64,000 nt of DNA from Dugong dugon (taxonomy: Eukaryota > Chordata > Mammalia > Sirenia > Dugongidae), in NCBI GenBank assembly GCA_030035585.1, contig CM057482.1:59028828-59092827 (forward strand). Reading direction: 5' to 3'. The notes beneath the pieces were generated by a model, which worked only from the letters and a program-made list of their open reading frames with translations, had not been told where the DNA came from and did not search any database. Positions 11,581 through 23,039 of this stretch are shown here, one piece after another (position 1 is the first letter of the stretch; each line of letters opens with the position of its first letter). Position numbers and translations under genes: made by a program.

Positions 11581-12470
11581 TTGTTGTTGTTGTTAGATGC
11601 TGTCAAGTTGGCTCTGACTCGTAGTAACCTTATGTATAAGAGAATGAAATATTGCCCAGTTTCATTGCACTATCCTCACAATCATTGCTTTGCTTGAGCC
11701 CATTGTTGAAGCCAGTGTGTCGATCCATCTCACTGAAGGTCTTTCTTTTTCACTGACCCGTTACCAAGCATGATGTCCTTCTCCAGCAATTGGTCCTTCC
11801 TGAAGTCATGTCCAAAGTAAATGAGATGGAGTCTTGCGATCTAACTTCTAAGAAGCATTCTTGCTGTACTTCCTCCAAGATAGATTTGTTCATTCTTCTG
11901 GCATTCCGTGGTATGTTTAGTATTCTCCGCCAACACCACAATTCAAATGTGTCCATTCTTCTTCAGTCTTCCTTTTTCATTGTCCAGCTTTGGCATGCAT
12001 AAGAGGCAATCAAAAATATGACGGTTTAGGTCAGGTGCACCTTAGTCCTCAAAGTGACGTCTTTGCTTTTTAAGATTTTAAAGAGGTGTTTTGCAGCATA
12101 TTTGCCCAATGTCACATGTCATTTAATTTCTTGACTGATGCTTCAATGAGTGTTTATTGTTGATCCAAGTAGAATGTAATCCTTGACAACCTTAGTTTCT
12201 TCACCATTTATCATGATGTTGTTTATGGGCCCAGTTGTGAGGATTTTCTTCTTGTGTGTGTGTGTTCAGGTGTAATCTGTGCTGAAGGCTATAGTCTTTT
12301 ACCTTTATCAGTAAGTACTTCAAGTTGTCTTTATTTTTGTCAAGCAAGGTTGTGTCATCTGCATATCACAGGTTGTTAATGAGCCTTCTTCCAGGCCTGA
12401 TGTCGTTCTGTTCTTCTTATAGTCCAAGTTCCCCTATCAGGATGGTTATCAAGAAATTCTGTTTTTTGTT
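11581..12470 (-). pseudogene. RTE-clade LINE, 3' part, reverse orientation
   Basis: Starts with the reverse of the family tail, (ttg)n then ttagatgctgtcaag...tctgactcgtag. Reading the minus strand, the frame at 11750-11956 gives FELWCWRRILNIP and ARRMNKSILEEVQ, the C-terminal part of the single RTE ORF. Upstream (toward 12470) it passes into the RT 3' region. Stops and indels break the frame. The end near 12470 is uncertain because similarity fades into 12480-12589, which holds a run of 14 G and no assignable feature. Confidence 0.8.
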
Positions 12471-12522
12471 GTTGTTCTACATATCTCATATACCCAAAAA
12501 AGAAAAGAGTGACCCATATAAG

Positions 12523-12536
12523 GGGGGGGGGGGGAG
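12523..12536. repeat. Poly(G) run
   Basis: An uninterrupted run of about 14 G within unassigned sequence between the RTE and the MaLR LTR. Confidence 0.8.
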
Positions 12537-12589
12537 ACACAGAAACTACCTCTGTGAGGGCATAGACGTCAGACTTAGAAAACAGTGAC

Positions 12590-13474
12590 GTTTTTATGAA
12601 TGGAATTTGTCCCCAAAAAAGATACCTTAAAGTTCTAACTGCTGTATCTATGAATTGACTTTGTTTGGGGAAATATAGTCTTTCTTTGAAGATAATATCA
12701 GGTAATTCATACCAGAGTACCAGACTTCTCCTAATCGTAATCCCTTCTGAGTAGTGTCTTATAAAAAGGGCAGGACACAGAGTTACAAACAGAAGGAAGA
12801 CACCATGTGTCTTAGTTATCTAGTGCAGGCATAACAGAAATACCACTAGTGGATGGTTTTAACGAAGAAAATTTTATTTCCTTACAGTAAAGTAGGCTAA
12901 AAGTCCAAATTCAGGGTGTCAGCCCCAGGGGAAGGCTCTCCCTCTCGGCCTTCTCATAGGTGTTCCCCCGGACTAGGAGCTTCTCAGTGCAGGGACCCCT
13001 GTCCAAAGGCCGTGCTCTGCTCCTGGCACAGTTTTCTTGATGGTATGAGGTCCCCCTGTCTCACTGCTCACTTCTGTCTTTTATATCTCAAGAGATTGCC
13101 TCAGGACACAATCCAGTCTTGTTGATCAGGTCCTGCCTAACTGACACAACTGCCACCCATCCTCCCTCATTAACATCATAGAGGCAGGTTTACAACATAC
13201 AGGAAAATCACACAGTACCAGGAATCATGGCCTAGCCAAATTGTTACACACATTTTTGGGGGGACATAATTCAAACCATGACACCATGTGAAGATCCATC
13301 TACAAGCCAAAGAAAGTGAAAGAAACAAGAAATAATCTTCCCCTAGAACTGGCAAAGAGAGAGCACGGCCATGCCAACAGAAGCCCTGAATGTGGACTTC
13401 CAGCTCTAGAGATGTGAGAAAATAAATCCTATCCTTGTAGTATTTTTTTATTGTGGACGTGGGAAACTAAGACA
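12590..13474 (+). mobile_element. MaLR 5' LTR, split by a later LTR
   Basis: Two halves, 12590-12807 and 13284-13474, form one MLT1-like LTR matching the 3' LTR at 14877-15313 (shared blocks include ctttctttgaagatat, gtgtcttataaaa, acttccagc, taagacaga). The insert between them is the antisense solo LTR described next. Confidence 0.8.
12808..13283 (-). mobile_element. MaLR-like solo LTR with perfect 5-bp duplication
   Basis: A 476-bp antisense LTR (plus-strand ends tgtcttagtta and aaaccatgaca). It is flanked by ccatg on both sides (12803-12807 and 13284-13288), so the insertion site in the older MaLR LTR is fixed exactly. No internal region is present, so it is a solo LTR. Confidence 0.9.
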
Positions 13475-14876
13475 GAGTTTGGTACCAGAAAGAATGGTGC
13501 CACTGTAATAAATACCTAAAAATGTGAAAGTGGTTTTTGAATTGGATAATGGGTAGAGGTTGGAAGAATTTTCACGCACTGGATAGCAAAAGCTTAGATT
13601 GCCTTAAAGAGACTGTTGTTAGAGTATGTTGCTGTTAATAAGAGCCTAGCAAGAGACTGGTGATTACTCAGAGAGAAGTGAGTAGAGCTGTAGAGGAAGC
13701 GTCTATCATCATGAACAAATATTACTAGAAATGTGGATATTAAATGTGTTTCTGGTGAGATCTTAAGAGCAAATGATGAACACGTTATTGGACACTGGAA
13801 GAGAGAAAATCTGTGTTATTAAGCAATAAAGAACTTGACAGAATTATGTTTGAATTTTGATGGAAGTAGAACTTGTAAGTGATGAACTTGGATATTTGGC
13901 TGAGGAGATTTCTAAGCAAAATCTTCAAGGTGCAGCATGGTTTCTTATTGCTTCTTATAGTAAAATGTGAGAGGAAAGAGATAAATTAAGAAATAAATTG
14001 TGCAAAAAGGGGTTGCAATGTGAATATTTGGAGAATTTTCATCATATCTATATTGTGAAAATGAAGAAGCCATGCTTTGGAGAGGACACTTACGGTGTAG
14101 CTGGACAACCATTTGCTAAAGAGATTAGTCATGTGATCTACAGATCCAATGAACCATCTCAGCAGAAATGCTGTCTTACGTTTTAAAGTATAGAGATGGG
14201 ACAAAATGAAGGAAAGCTGCTCAACTCCTGGAATTCTACAAGCAGGAAATGGGCTAATGGATCTACTTGACTGCAAACATCTATTGTCCTTCAAGAAAAG
14301 GACGGGGACAATCCTAGGTGCTGTGTTATCGTTTCCTTAGTTTCAGAGGGTAGGGCTATAGCCTACATTTCAAATGGTGGGGCCACAGCTTCTGTTCCAG
14401 GGGATGGGCCAAGAAAGCTGGGGTTATACCCAGGACTGAGGGGGCAAAGCCAAGGGGCTGCTGCCCCAATTTGGAGGGCAGGACCACTGCCCAAATGATC
14501 TGGAAGGGTAAGTGATTATTTTCAAGACTTGAGATCTAATGGGATTTTCCCTGCTGGGATTTGGACTAGGTTCGTATCCATAATCACTTCTTTCCTTCCA
14601 ATTTCTCTCTTTGGAATGGGAATGTCTAGCATATGCCTGTCCCACCATTGTGATTTGGAAGCATATAACCTATATTTTATGTTTCACAGGTCCACAGATG
14701 AAGAGGAATTTTGCTCCAGTTGGAACATACCCAGAGTCTCATCCATACCTGATTTAGATTATTCAAAAGGTGAAATTTTGGATTTAGAGTTGATACTGAA
14801 ATTGGTTAAGACTTTTGGGGTGAATATATTTTGCACATGAGAAGGACTTGAATTTGAAGAAGGGCAGAAGGTAGAG
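13475..14876 (+). mobile_element. MaLR internal sequence with primer site
   Basis: A primer site TGGTACCAGAAAGAATGG begins at 13480, six bases after the LTR. The internal sequence runs parallel to 4952-6330 (shared blocks: gaatttggaagt-type start, gatgaacttggatatttggctgagg, ttcaagacttgagatctaatgg, catatgcctgtc). Frames of about 100 residues on either strand look like chance openings. It ends in the 3' LTR, so this copy is a complete, though decayed, MaLR provirus. Confidence 0.8.
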
Positions 14877-15313
14877 TGTTATGGATTGAATTGTGTCCCC
14901 TAAAAAGACATGTTTAACCCTAATCCCTGTACCTGTGAATGTGACCTTCTTTGGGAGAATAGGGCTTTCTTTGAAGATATTATCAGTTAAGTCATACCAC
15001 AGTAGGGTGGGCTCTATTCTTCTGAGTGGTGTCTTATAAAAGGAGAAAACAATCACAGAGTCACACACAGAGGGAAGATATAATGTGAAGATACATATAC
15101 AAGCAAAGGAATGCGAAGAGACATCTGGGGCTACTAGAAGCTAAAAGATACAAAGACGGATCTTTTCCCATTACAGAGAGAGAGCCTGATCCTACTGACA
15201 GACACCTTGAATTTGGACTTCCAGCCTCCAAAACTGTGAAATAATAATTTTCTGTTTTCTAAATCCGCCCATCTTGTAATATTTTATTATGGCAGTTCTA
15301 GGAATCTAAGACA
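14877..15313 (+). mobile_element. MaLR 3' LTR
   Basis: Starts tgttatggattgaattgtg and ends ...ggaatctaagaca. It pairs with the interrupted 5' LTR at 12590-13474. Confidence 0.85.
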
Positions 15314-15975
15314 GATTTCAAAGATATGATCAAAGAATGAAAAGAAGCCATACATAAATATGTAAAGGTTGGATATTTCTTCAAAAATATAGACAAACGG
15401 CCAATAATCACATGAAAAGCATCAGTAGCCATTAGAGAAATGAAAATCTAAGTCTCATTAAAGAGAAAATATCAATAAAGAGAAATGGACCAAATGGAAA
15501 TTCTGGAGGTAAAAAGTACAATAACTGAAATGAAATTTTGATTTCTATTCAAAATACTGGTGGTACTAGCCAAATAAATTAAGCAAGAAAATACTTTAGA
15601 AATACATACAGATTAGAAAGGATGAAGTAAAACTATTTCTATGTGTAGATGATATGATCTTGTAAAAACTATTAGAACTACTAAACGAGTTCAGCAAGGT
15701 TGCAGGATTCAGTATGCAAAAATAAATTATATTTCTATATATTAGCAATAAACATTAATTTCTGAAAATTTTGAATATTAGTTAATTTTGAAAAACTATT
15801 AAATAACTCAATTTACAGTACCTTCAAAAAGAGCAAAATACTTAGGAATTTATATTTTAAAAGAATTCCAAAACTTATATTCTGAAAACTATAAAACATT
15901 GTTGAAAGAAATTAAAGAAAGTCTAAATAAGACATCCCTTGTTCATAGACTGAATGATTTAATTGGCTAAGATGG

Positions 15976-16474
15976 TGTCTTAGTCATCTAGTGTTGCTAT
16001 AACAGAAATACCACAAGTGGATGGCTTTAACAAACAGAAGTTTATTCTCTCACAGTCTAGTAGGCTAGAAGTCCAAATTCAGGGTGTCAACTCCAGGGGA
16101 ATGGTTTCTCTCTATGTCGGCTCTGGAAGAAAATCCTTCTCATCAATCTTCCCCTGGACTAGGCACTTCTCCACAGGAACCCTGGGTCCAAAGGATGAGC
16201 TCTGCTCTTACTGCTTCTTTCTTGGTGGTATGAGGTCTCCCCCTTTTCTCTGGCTTCCTCCTCTTTTTATCTCTTGAAAGATAAAATGTAGTGCAGGGAA
16301 ACTCCCTTTACATTGGATAAGGGATATGACCTTAGAAAGGGTGTTACAATTCCACCCTAATCCTGTTTAACATAAAATTACAACTACAAAAGGGAGGATA
16401 ATCACACAACACTGGGAATCATGGCCTAATCAAGTCCATACACGTTTTTGGTGGACACAATTCAATCCATGACA
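15976..16474 (-). mobile_element. MaLR-like solo LTR with perfect 5-bp duplication
   Basis: A 499-bp antisense LTR from tgtcttagtcatc to ccatgaca. It is flanked by gatgg on both sides (15971-15975 and 16475-16479). The surrounding L1 reads straight across the insertion. Confidence 0.92.
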
Positions 16475-16688
16475 GATGGCAATACTCCCCAAACTGACCT
16501 ACAAATTAAACACAATCTCTATCAAAATCCCAGGTGCTTATTTTGCAGAAATTGACAAGTAGATTTTTAAAAAAATTTATATAGAAATGCAAGGGACTCA
16601 GAATAGCCAAAACAATCTTTAAAAAAAGAACAAAGTTGGAAGACTCAGACTTCCTGATGTCAAAATTTATACAAAGCTACAGTAATCA

Positions 16689-17105
16689 TGCATATGTGAA
16701 AGCTGGACAATAAGGAAGACCAAAGAAGAATTGATGCCTTTGAATTATGGTGTTGGCAAAGAATATTGCATATAACATGGACTGCCAGAAGAATGAACAA
16801 GTCTGTCTTGGAAGAAGTACAACCAGAGTACTCCTTGGAAGCGAGACAGCAAGACTTTGTCTCACGTACGTTGGACATGTTATCAGGCGGGACCAGTCCC
16901 TAGAGAAGGACATCATGCTTGGTAAGGTAGAGGGTCAGCAAAACAGAGGAAGACCCTTGACGAGATGGATTGACACAGTGGCTGCAACAATGGGCTCAAA
17001 CATAGCAGCAATTGTGAGGATAGTGCAGGATCAGGCATTGTTTTGTTCTGTTATACATGAGGTTGCTATGAGTCGGAATTGACTGGATGGCACCTAACAA
17101 CAACA
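16689..17105 (+). pseudogene. RTE-clade LINE 3' end in L1, with target duplication
   Basis: A 5'-truncated RTE copy that carries the C-terminal end of the RTE polyprotein (frame 16747-17082). Readable signatures are CLTYVGHVIRRDQSLEKDIMLGKVEGQ, GRPLTRWIDTVAATMGSNI and the terminal YEVAMSRN-like residues (HEVAMSRN), followed by the shared tail tgagtcggaattgactggat and a short (caa)n tail. A 10-base direct repeat, acagtaatca, lies at 16679-16688 and 17106-17115. Target duplications and 5' truncation fit target-primed reverse transcription. The RT domain is absent, so the copy is inactive. Confidence 0.9.
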
Positions 17106-18175
17106 ACAGTAATCAAGAGAGGGTGGAGACGGTTTAATGATAGAAATGTAAATAACGGAACAGAACTGAGATCCAAAAACAAATCATCACGTTTATGTTC
17201 AAGTGATTTTCAACAAAGGAGCTAATAATAATCTCTTTAAAATCATTTTGGCGAAAGAATAATCTTTTCAACAAATGGTTCTGGGAAAACCAGATATCCA
17301 CTTACAAAAGAATGAAATTGGGCCCCTTCCTCACACTATACCCAAAATAAAGGCAAAGTGGATTATAGTTCTATTTGTAAGAGATATAACTATAAAACTC
17401 TTAGAAGAAAATATAGGAGTAAATCCTCATGACTTGGGGTCATCTAAGGATTCTTAGATATAGCACCAAAAGAACAAGTGACTATAAATAAAATAGATAC
17501 AAAAAAACTTCATCAAAATTAAAACTTTTATGCTCCAGAGACACAATCAATAAAGTGAAAATAGAATCCATAGAATGGGAGAAAATCTTTGCACATCGTA
17601 TATCTGGAAATGAACTTGCATTCTGATTATACTTTAATAAGCATTTAAAACTTCACAATAAAAAGAGAAATAAATTTTAAAAAAGGATAAAAGATTTAAA
17701 TGAACATGTCCTCAAAGATGGTATACAAATGGCCAATAATGACATGGAAAGATGCTCAACATCAAAGTTGATTTTTTTTTTAAAAAAAGCTAATAAATCA
17801 AAATCATAATGAGAAACATGCTACAACATGGATGAAACTTGAATGCATTGTGCTAAATGAAAAAAGCCAGTCACAAAACATCATATATAATTCAATTTAT
17901 ATAAAATGTCCATCAGAGGCAAATACATAGAAATAGAAAGTAAATTAGTGGTTGCCATCTGATTGTAGGGTTGTGGTGGAAAGTAATGGGAGTGGCTGGT
18001 AATGGGTATGGTGTTTATTTTTGGGTAATGAAAATGTTCTAAAATTGATTGTGGTGATGGCTACAAAACTCTGTGGCTATATTAAAATCTATTAAATTGT
18101 ACATTTTTAAATGAGTTGATTTTATGGTATGTGAAATATATCTCAATAAAACTATTTTAAAAAAGAAAAGGAATG

Positions 18176-19690
18176 GAGAAATATATATTATGCTAACACT
18201 AATCAAAAGAAAGCTGGGGTAGTTATATTAATTTTAGGCAATGCAGGCATCAGAAAAAAGAAAATTATCAGTGATTAAGACGGATATGACACAATGATAA
18301 GAGGGTCAAATTTCCAAGAAGACAACAATCCTAAACATTTATACACCTTACAACAGTATCAAAAGACATGAGGCAAAAATCTCATAGAGCTGAAAGGAGA
18401 AATAGAAAAGTCCACAATTATAGTTGGAGACTCCACAGTCCTCTGTCAGTTATTGACAGATCAAGCAGGCAGAAAATCATTAAAAATATAAATGACCTGA
18501 ACAGTAACTATCAATAAACTTGATCTAATTGACATTTATAGAACAGTCCTTCCAACAACAACAGAATACAAATTTTTCTCAAACTCACATGTAATCAAGA
18601 TAGACCAAATTTGGGGCCATCAAACATAGTTTAACAAATTTAAGAGATTAGAAATAACACAAAGTATGTCCTCAACTTACAATTAAATTAAACTAGAAAT
18701 CAATAATAGAAAGATATCGGAAAACATCACTTATATTTGGATATTGAACTATACATTTCTAATTCAATATTATTCAAATGCCAATTCACCACAATTGATC
18801 TATTTATTTCACACTATCACATTCACAATTCCACCAACCTATTTTGTAACTAACTCATAGGTGAAAGAAGTCTCAAGATAAATTAAAAAATATTTTGAAC
18901 TCAATAAAAATGACAATTTTATCAACATGTGTGATATGCAGCTAAAGTAGAGCTTAAAGGAAAATTTATAGCAGTGTTAAATGTGTATGTTAGAAAAGAA
19001 AAAATATCTAAATTCAATAGCCCAATCATTCACCTTGGGAAACTAGAGAAGAAAAGAACAATTAAAACTAAAACAAGCATAAGAAAGTATATAATAAAAA
19101 TTACAGCAAAATCAATGCAACTGAAAACAGTAAAATAATAGAAAAAATCAACAAACCCAAAACTAGTTCTTTGAAAAGATGAACAAAACTGATAAACCTG
19201 TAGACACGCTAACTGAGGTTAAAGAAAAACAAAAAGAGAAGACACAAATTAACTACATGATAAATGAGAGATGATCACTACTGACACAAATGATATTAAG
19301 GTTATTTTCAAGTAATTCTATGTCCACAAATTTGATAATTTAGATGTAATAGGCCAATTTCTTGAAACACACACATTCAAAATTCACAAGAAGAAAAATA
19401 GATAGCATGAATAGCACTGTATCTATTAAACAATTTGAATCAACATTAAAACTTTCCACAAAAGAAAGCAACAGGCCCAGATTGTTTCACCGGTGAATAC
19501 TACAATACACTTAAGGAAGAAATAAATACTAATTCTTTACAATCTCTTCCAGAGAGCAGAGAGAATATATCCCAAATTATTTTATGAAGCCAGCCTTACC
19601 CTAATAACAAAAATAGAAAAAGTCCTTTATGGGAAAAGAAAACTATAGATTCATATATCTCATAAATATATATATATTCATTTATATAAA
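18176..19690 (+). mobile_element. L1 fragment, ORF2 endonuclease to RT region
   Basis: Sense-strand L1 sequence beginning around the endonuclease (cacaattatagttggagac, the DNA under the conserved IVGDFN region, near 18413) and running through the A-rich spacer to the RT N-terminus (cacaaaagaaagcaacaggcc, gattgtttcaccggtg near 19456). Every frame is broken. It is a different fragment from the 3' end just upstream, in the same orientation. Confidence 0.75.
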
Positions 19691-19693
19691 TAT

Positions 19694-21400
19694 ATGTTGT
19701 TGTTAGGTGCTGTCAAGTACTTTTTGACTCATAGAAACCCTATGTGCAACAGAAAGAAACAATGTCCAGACATGTGCCATCCTCACAATCGATGCTATGT
19801 TTGAACCCATTGTTGCAGCCACTGTGTGAATCGAAGATCTTCCTCTTTTTCACTGGCCCTCTGCTTTACCAAACATGATGTCCTTCTCCAAGGATTTGTC
19901 CCTCCTGATAATATATCCAAAATAAGTGACATGAATTCTTGTCATCCTCGCTTATAAGGAGAATTCTGGGTGTACTTCTTCCAAGAACGATTTATTCACT
20001 CTTCTGGCAGTCCATGGTATATTCAGTATTCTTCACAAAAACCATAATTCAAAGGCACCAATTTTTCTTTGGTCTTTGTCATGGATTGAATTGTGTCCCT
20101 CAAAAATTTCTGTCAACTTGGCTTGGTCATGATTCCCAGTATTGTATGATTGGGTAATCTGATGTGATTTCCTTAGGTGTTGTAAACTCTATCACTATGA
20201 TGAGGTTATACTGATGACGTCTACAAGATTGGATAGTGTTTTAAGCCAATCTCTTTAGAGATATAAAAGAGAGAAGCCAGCAGAGACACGTGGGAACCTC
20301 ATCTCACCAAGAAAGCAGTGCCAGGAGCAGAGCACATCCTTTGGACCTGAGTTTCCTGCCCAGAGAAGCTCCCAGACCAAGGAAAGACTGATGACATGGA
20401 CCTTCTTCCAGAGCTGACAGAGAAAGGAGAAAGCGTTCCCCTGGAGCTGAAGCCCTGAATTTGGACTTGTAACCTACTAGACTGTGAGAGAATAAATTTC
20501 TCTTTGTTAAAGCCATCCACTTGTTTTATTTCTGTCAGAGCAACATTAGATGACTAAGACAGTCTTCCTCATTAGTTGTCCAGCTTTCACATGCATATGA
20601 GGTGATTGAAAATACCATGGCTTGGGTCAGGCTCACCTTAGTCCTTAAGGTGACATCTTTGCTTTTTAACACTTTAAAGGGGTCTTTTGCAGCAGATTTG
20701 TCCAATGAGGTACTTGACTGCTGCTTCCATGGGTGTTGACTGTGGATCCCAGTAAAATGAAATCCTAGACAACTTCAATCTTTTCCCCTTTTTATCATGA
20801 TGCTGCTTACTGGTCGAGTTGTGAGGATTTTTGTTTTCTTTATGTTGAGGTGTAATCCATACTGAGGGTTGTAGTCTTTGATCTTTATCAGTAAGTACAT
20901 CAAGTCCTCTTCACTTTCAGCAAGCAAGGTAGTGTCATCTGCATATCACAGGTTGTTAATGAGTGTTCCTCCAATCCTGATGCAGTGTTCTTCCTCATAA
21001 AGCCCAGCTTCTCGAATTATTTGCTCAGCATACACATTGAATCACTATGGTGAAAGGATACAACCCTGATGCACATTTGTAAATTAATGCGAAGTGGTTT
21101 GCTGTTAGCAACAAGAAACTAAATGCTGTCTATGATGAAATGTTGGTTTTCTTGTGCTCCTAAAACCAAAGTAGGTATCCCCATAGTGTGACTGTTTTTC
21201 GCCAGTGTCTTCAGTGCAACTTGGACTTTTTCCTTCAGTACAATCGTTCTTGACCATATGCTACCTCCTGAAATGATTGAACATCAACTAATTCTTTTTG
21301 GTACAGTGACTCTGTGTATTCCTTCCATCTTCTTTTGATGCTTCCTGGGTCATTCAATATTTTCTCCATAGAATTCTTCAATATCCTGTCCCTGGTAATT
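19694..21400 (-). pseudogene. RTE-clade LINE, longest copy here, split by an LTR
   Basis: Reverse-orientation RTE occupying 19694-20076 and 20562-21400, about 1.2 kb of element sequence. The tail end at 19694 is ttgttgttaggtgctgtcaag. Proceeding to 21400 it covers the C-terminal domain and part of RT (the block catatcacaggttgttaatgag near 20942 is also present in the copy at 11.6-12.5 kb). Multiple stops; not functional. The interrupting LTR is annotated separately. Confidence 0.8.
20077..20561 (+). mobile_element. MaLR-like solo LTR with perfect 5-bp duplication
   Basis: A 485-bp sense LTR from tgtcatggattg to gactaagaca, flanked by gtctt on both sides (20072-20076 and 20562-20566). It includes gatataaaagag (TATA-like, near 20258) and aataaa near 20490. 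It interrupts the RTE. Confidence 0.92.
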
Positions 21401-21487
21401 ATTAGTAATCTTTGGTTTCATATAATTGCTTATTTCACGTAAGTGATACCATACCGTATTTGCCCTTTTGTAACTGACTAATAACAA

Positions 21488-21686
21488 GGAGCCCTGGTGG
21501 TGAAGAGGTTAAAGCACTGGGCGGCTAACTGAAAGGCCGGCAGTTGGAACCCACAAACTTCTCCCTGGGAGAAAGATGTGGCAATCTGCTTCCGGAAAGA
21601 TTACAGCCTTGGAAACCCTATGGGGCAGTTCTACTCTGTCTTTTAGGGTAGCTATGGGTAGGAATCGACTCAACAGCAAAGGTTCT
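21488..21686 (+). mobile_element. AfroSINE, nearly full length
   Basis: About 200 bp. It starts ggagccctggtgg, has A-box-like aagaggttaaagc and B-box-like ggcagttggaaccc, the body with tggcaatctgcttcc and cctatggggcagttctac, and ends with ggaatcgactcaacagc. This is the most complete AfroSINE in the window and a useful internal reference. Confidence 0.93.
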
Positions 21687-22085
21687 GATTGGAATTTCAC
21701 TCAGTTTTCAAGGTTTGTTCATGTAGTGGTATGCATCAGAACCTCATTTCACTTTATGGCTATATAATATTCCACTGTGTTTATATACCACATTTTGTTT
21801 ATCATCTGTTGATGGACATTTTGTTTCCATCTTTTAACTATTATCAAAAGTCCTGCAATGAACAGTGGTATAAAGTTTTCTGTTTGTGTTCCTGCCTTCA
21901 CTTCTTCTTTGTATATACCTAGGATTGGGACTGCTGGGTCATATGGCCATTCTACGTTCGTCTTTTGAGGAACCTTCAAACTATTTCACACAGTGGCTAC
22001 ATCATTTTACATTCTCACCAAAAGTGGATGAGTATGTGAGTTTCTCCACAACCTCACCAACACTTGTAGATTTCCATTTTTCTTT

Positions 22086-23039
22086 TTTAATTGTTGTAGT
22101 TATAAATGAAGTTTATATTTCAAGTTAGTCTCCCATACAAAAATTTATACATACCCTGTTATGTGACCCTCATTGTTCTCCCCTTACTGTGACAGCACAC
22201 TCCTCCTTTCCACCCTGGATTCCCCATGTCCATTCAACCAGCTCCTAACCCTCTCTGCCTTCCCATTTCACCTCCAGACAGAAGCTGCCCTTTTAGTCTC
22301 TTGTATCTACTTGAGCTAAGAGGCACACTCCTCAGGAATATCCCTTTATGTCCCACTGTCCAGTCCAATCCCTGTCTGACGAGTTGATCTTGGAAATTAT
22401 TTTAGTTCTGGGCTGATAGAGACTCCAGGGGCCATGCTTTCCAGGGTTCCTCCAGTCTCAGTCAGACCATTAAGTCTGGTCTTACTAGAATTTGAGCTCT
22501 GTACCCCACCTTTCTCCTGCTCCATCAAGGACTCTGTGTTGTGTTCCCTGTCAGGGAGATCATCCGTGGTAGCCAGGCACCATCTAGTTCTTCTGGTCTC
22601 AGGCTGATGAAGTCTCTGGTTTATGTGGCACTTTCTTTCTCTTGGGCTACTACTTTCCTTGTGTCTTTGATGTTCTTCATGCTCCTTTACTCCAGGTGGT
22701 TGGGACCAATTGATGCATCTTAGATGGCCACTTGCAAGCTTTTGAGACCCCAGATGCCACTCACCAAAGTAGGATCCAGAACATTTTCTTAATAAGCTTT
22801 GTTATGCCAATTGACCCAGATGTCCCCTGAAAGCATGGTTCCCCAGGCCCCTACCCCTGCTAGTCTGTCCCTCAAAGTGTTTGATTGTATTCAGAAAACT
22901 TCTTAGCTTTCGTTTAGACCACTTGTGGTGACTTCCCCTGTAGCATGTGCTGTCTTTCCCTTCACCTAAGGTAATTCTTATCTACTATCTAGTTAGTAAA
23001 TAACACTCACCCTCCCTCCCCACCCTCATAACCATCAAA
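22086..23039 (-). other. L1 3' UTR (elephant type)
   Basis: Non-coding 3' end of the L1. Landmarks are shared with 736-1422 (same strand) and 60390-61341 (opposite strand): the ccagtctcagtcagaccattaag block, accatctagttcttctgg and ttagatggccacttgcaagc. Confidence 0.85.

Larger units (their letters stand above)
15320..18175 (+). mobile_element. Old L1, ORF2 part to 3' end, interrupted
   Basis: Sense L1 in three pieces: 15320-15975, 16475-16688 and 17106-18175. Landmarks are the RT YADD-type region (about 15640, gtagatgatatgatc), the LNKTS-type stretch before 15975, the segment with atcaaaatcccagg, and the 3' portion with agatgctcaacatca (about 17750) and caccatgtc-type tail, ending near an A-rich end at about 18165. 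No complete frame remains; a 60-residue opening at 17275-17457 is part of ORF2. The order suggests one element with two later insertions, plus an internal rearrangement near 15450. Confidence 0.75.

Noticed and set aside
21488..21560. tRNA-like sequence with A and B boxes
   Set aside because: It is the head of an AfroSINE, followed by the SINE body; it is not a free-standing tRNA gene.
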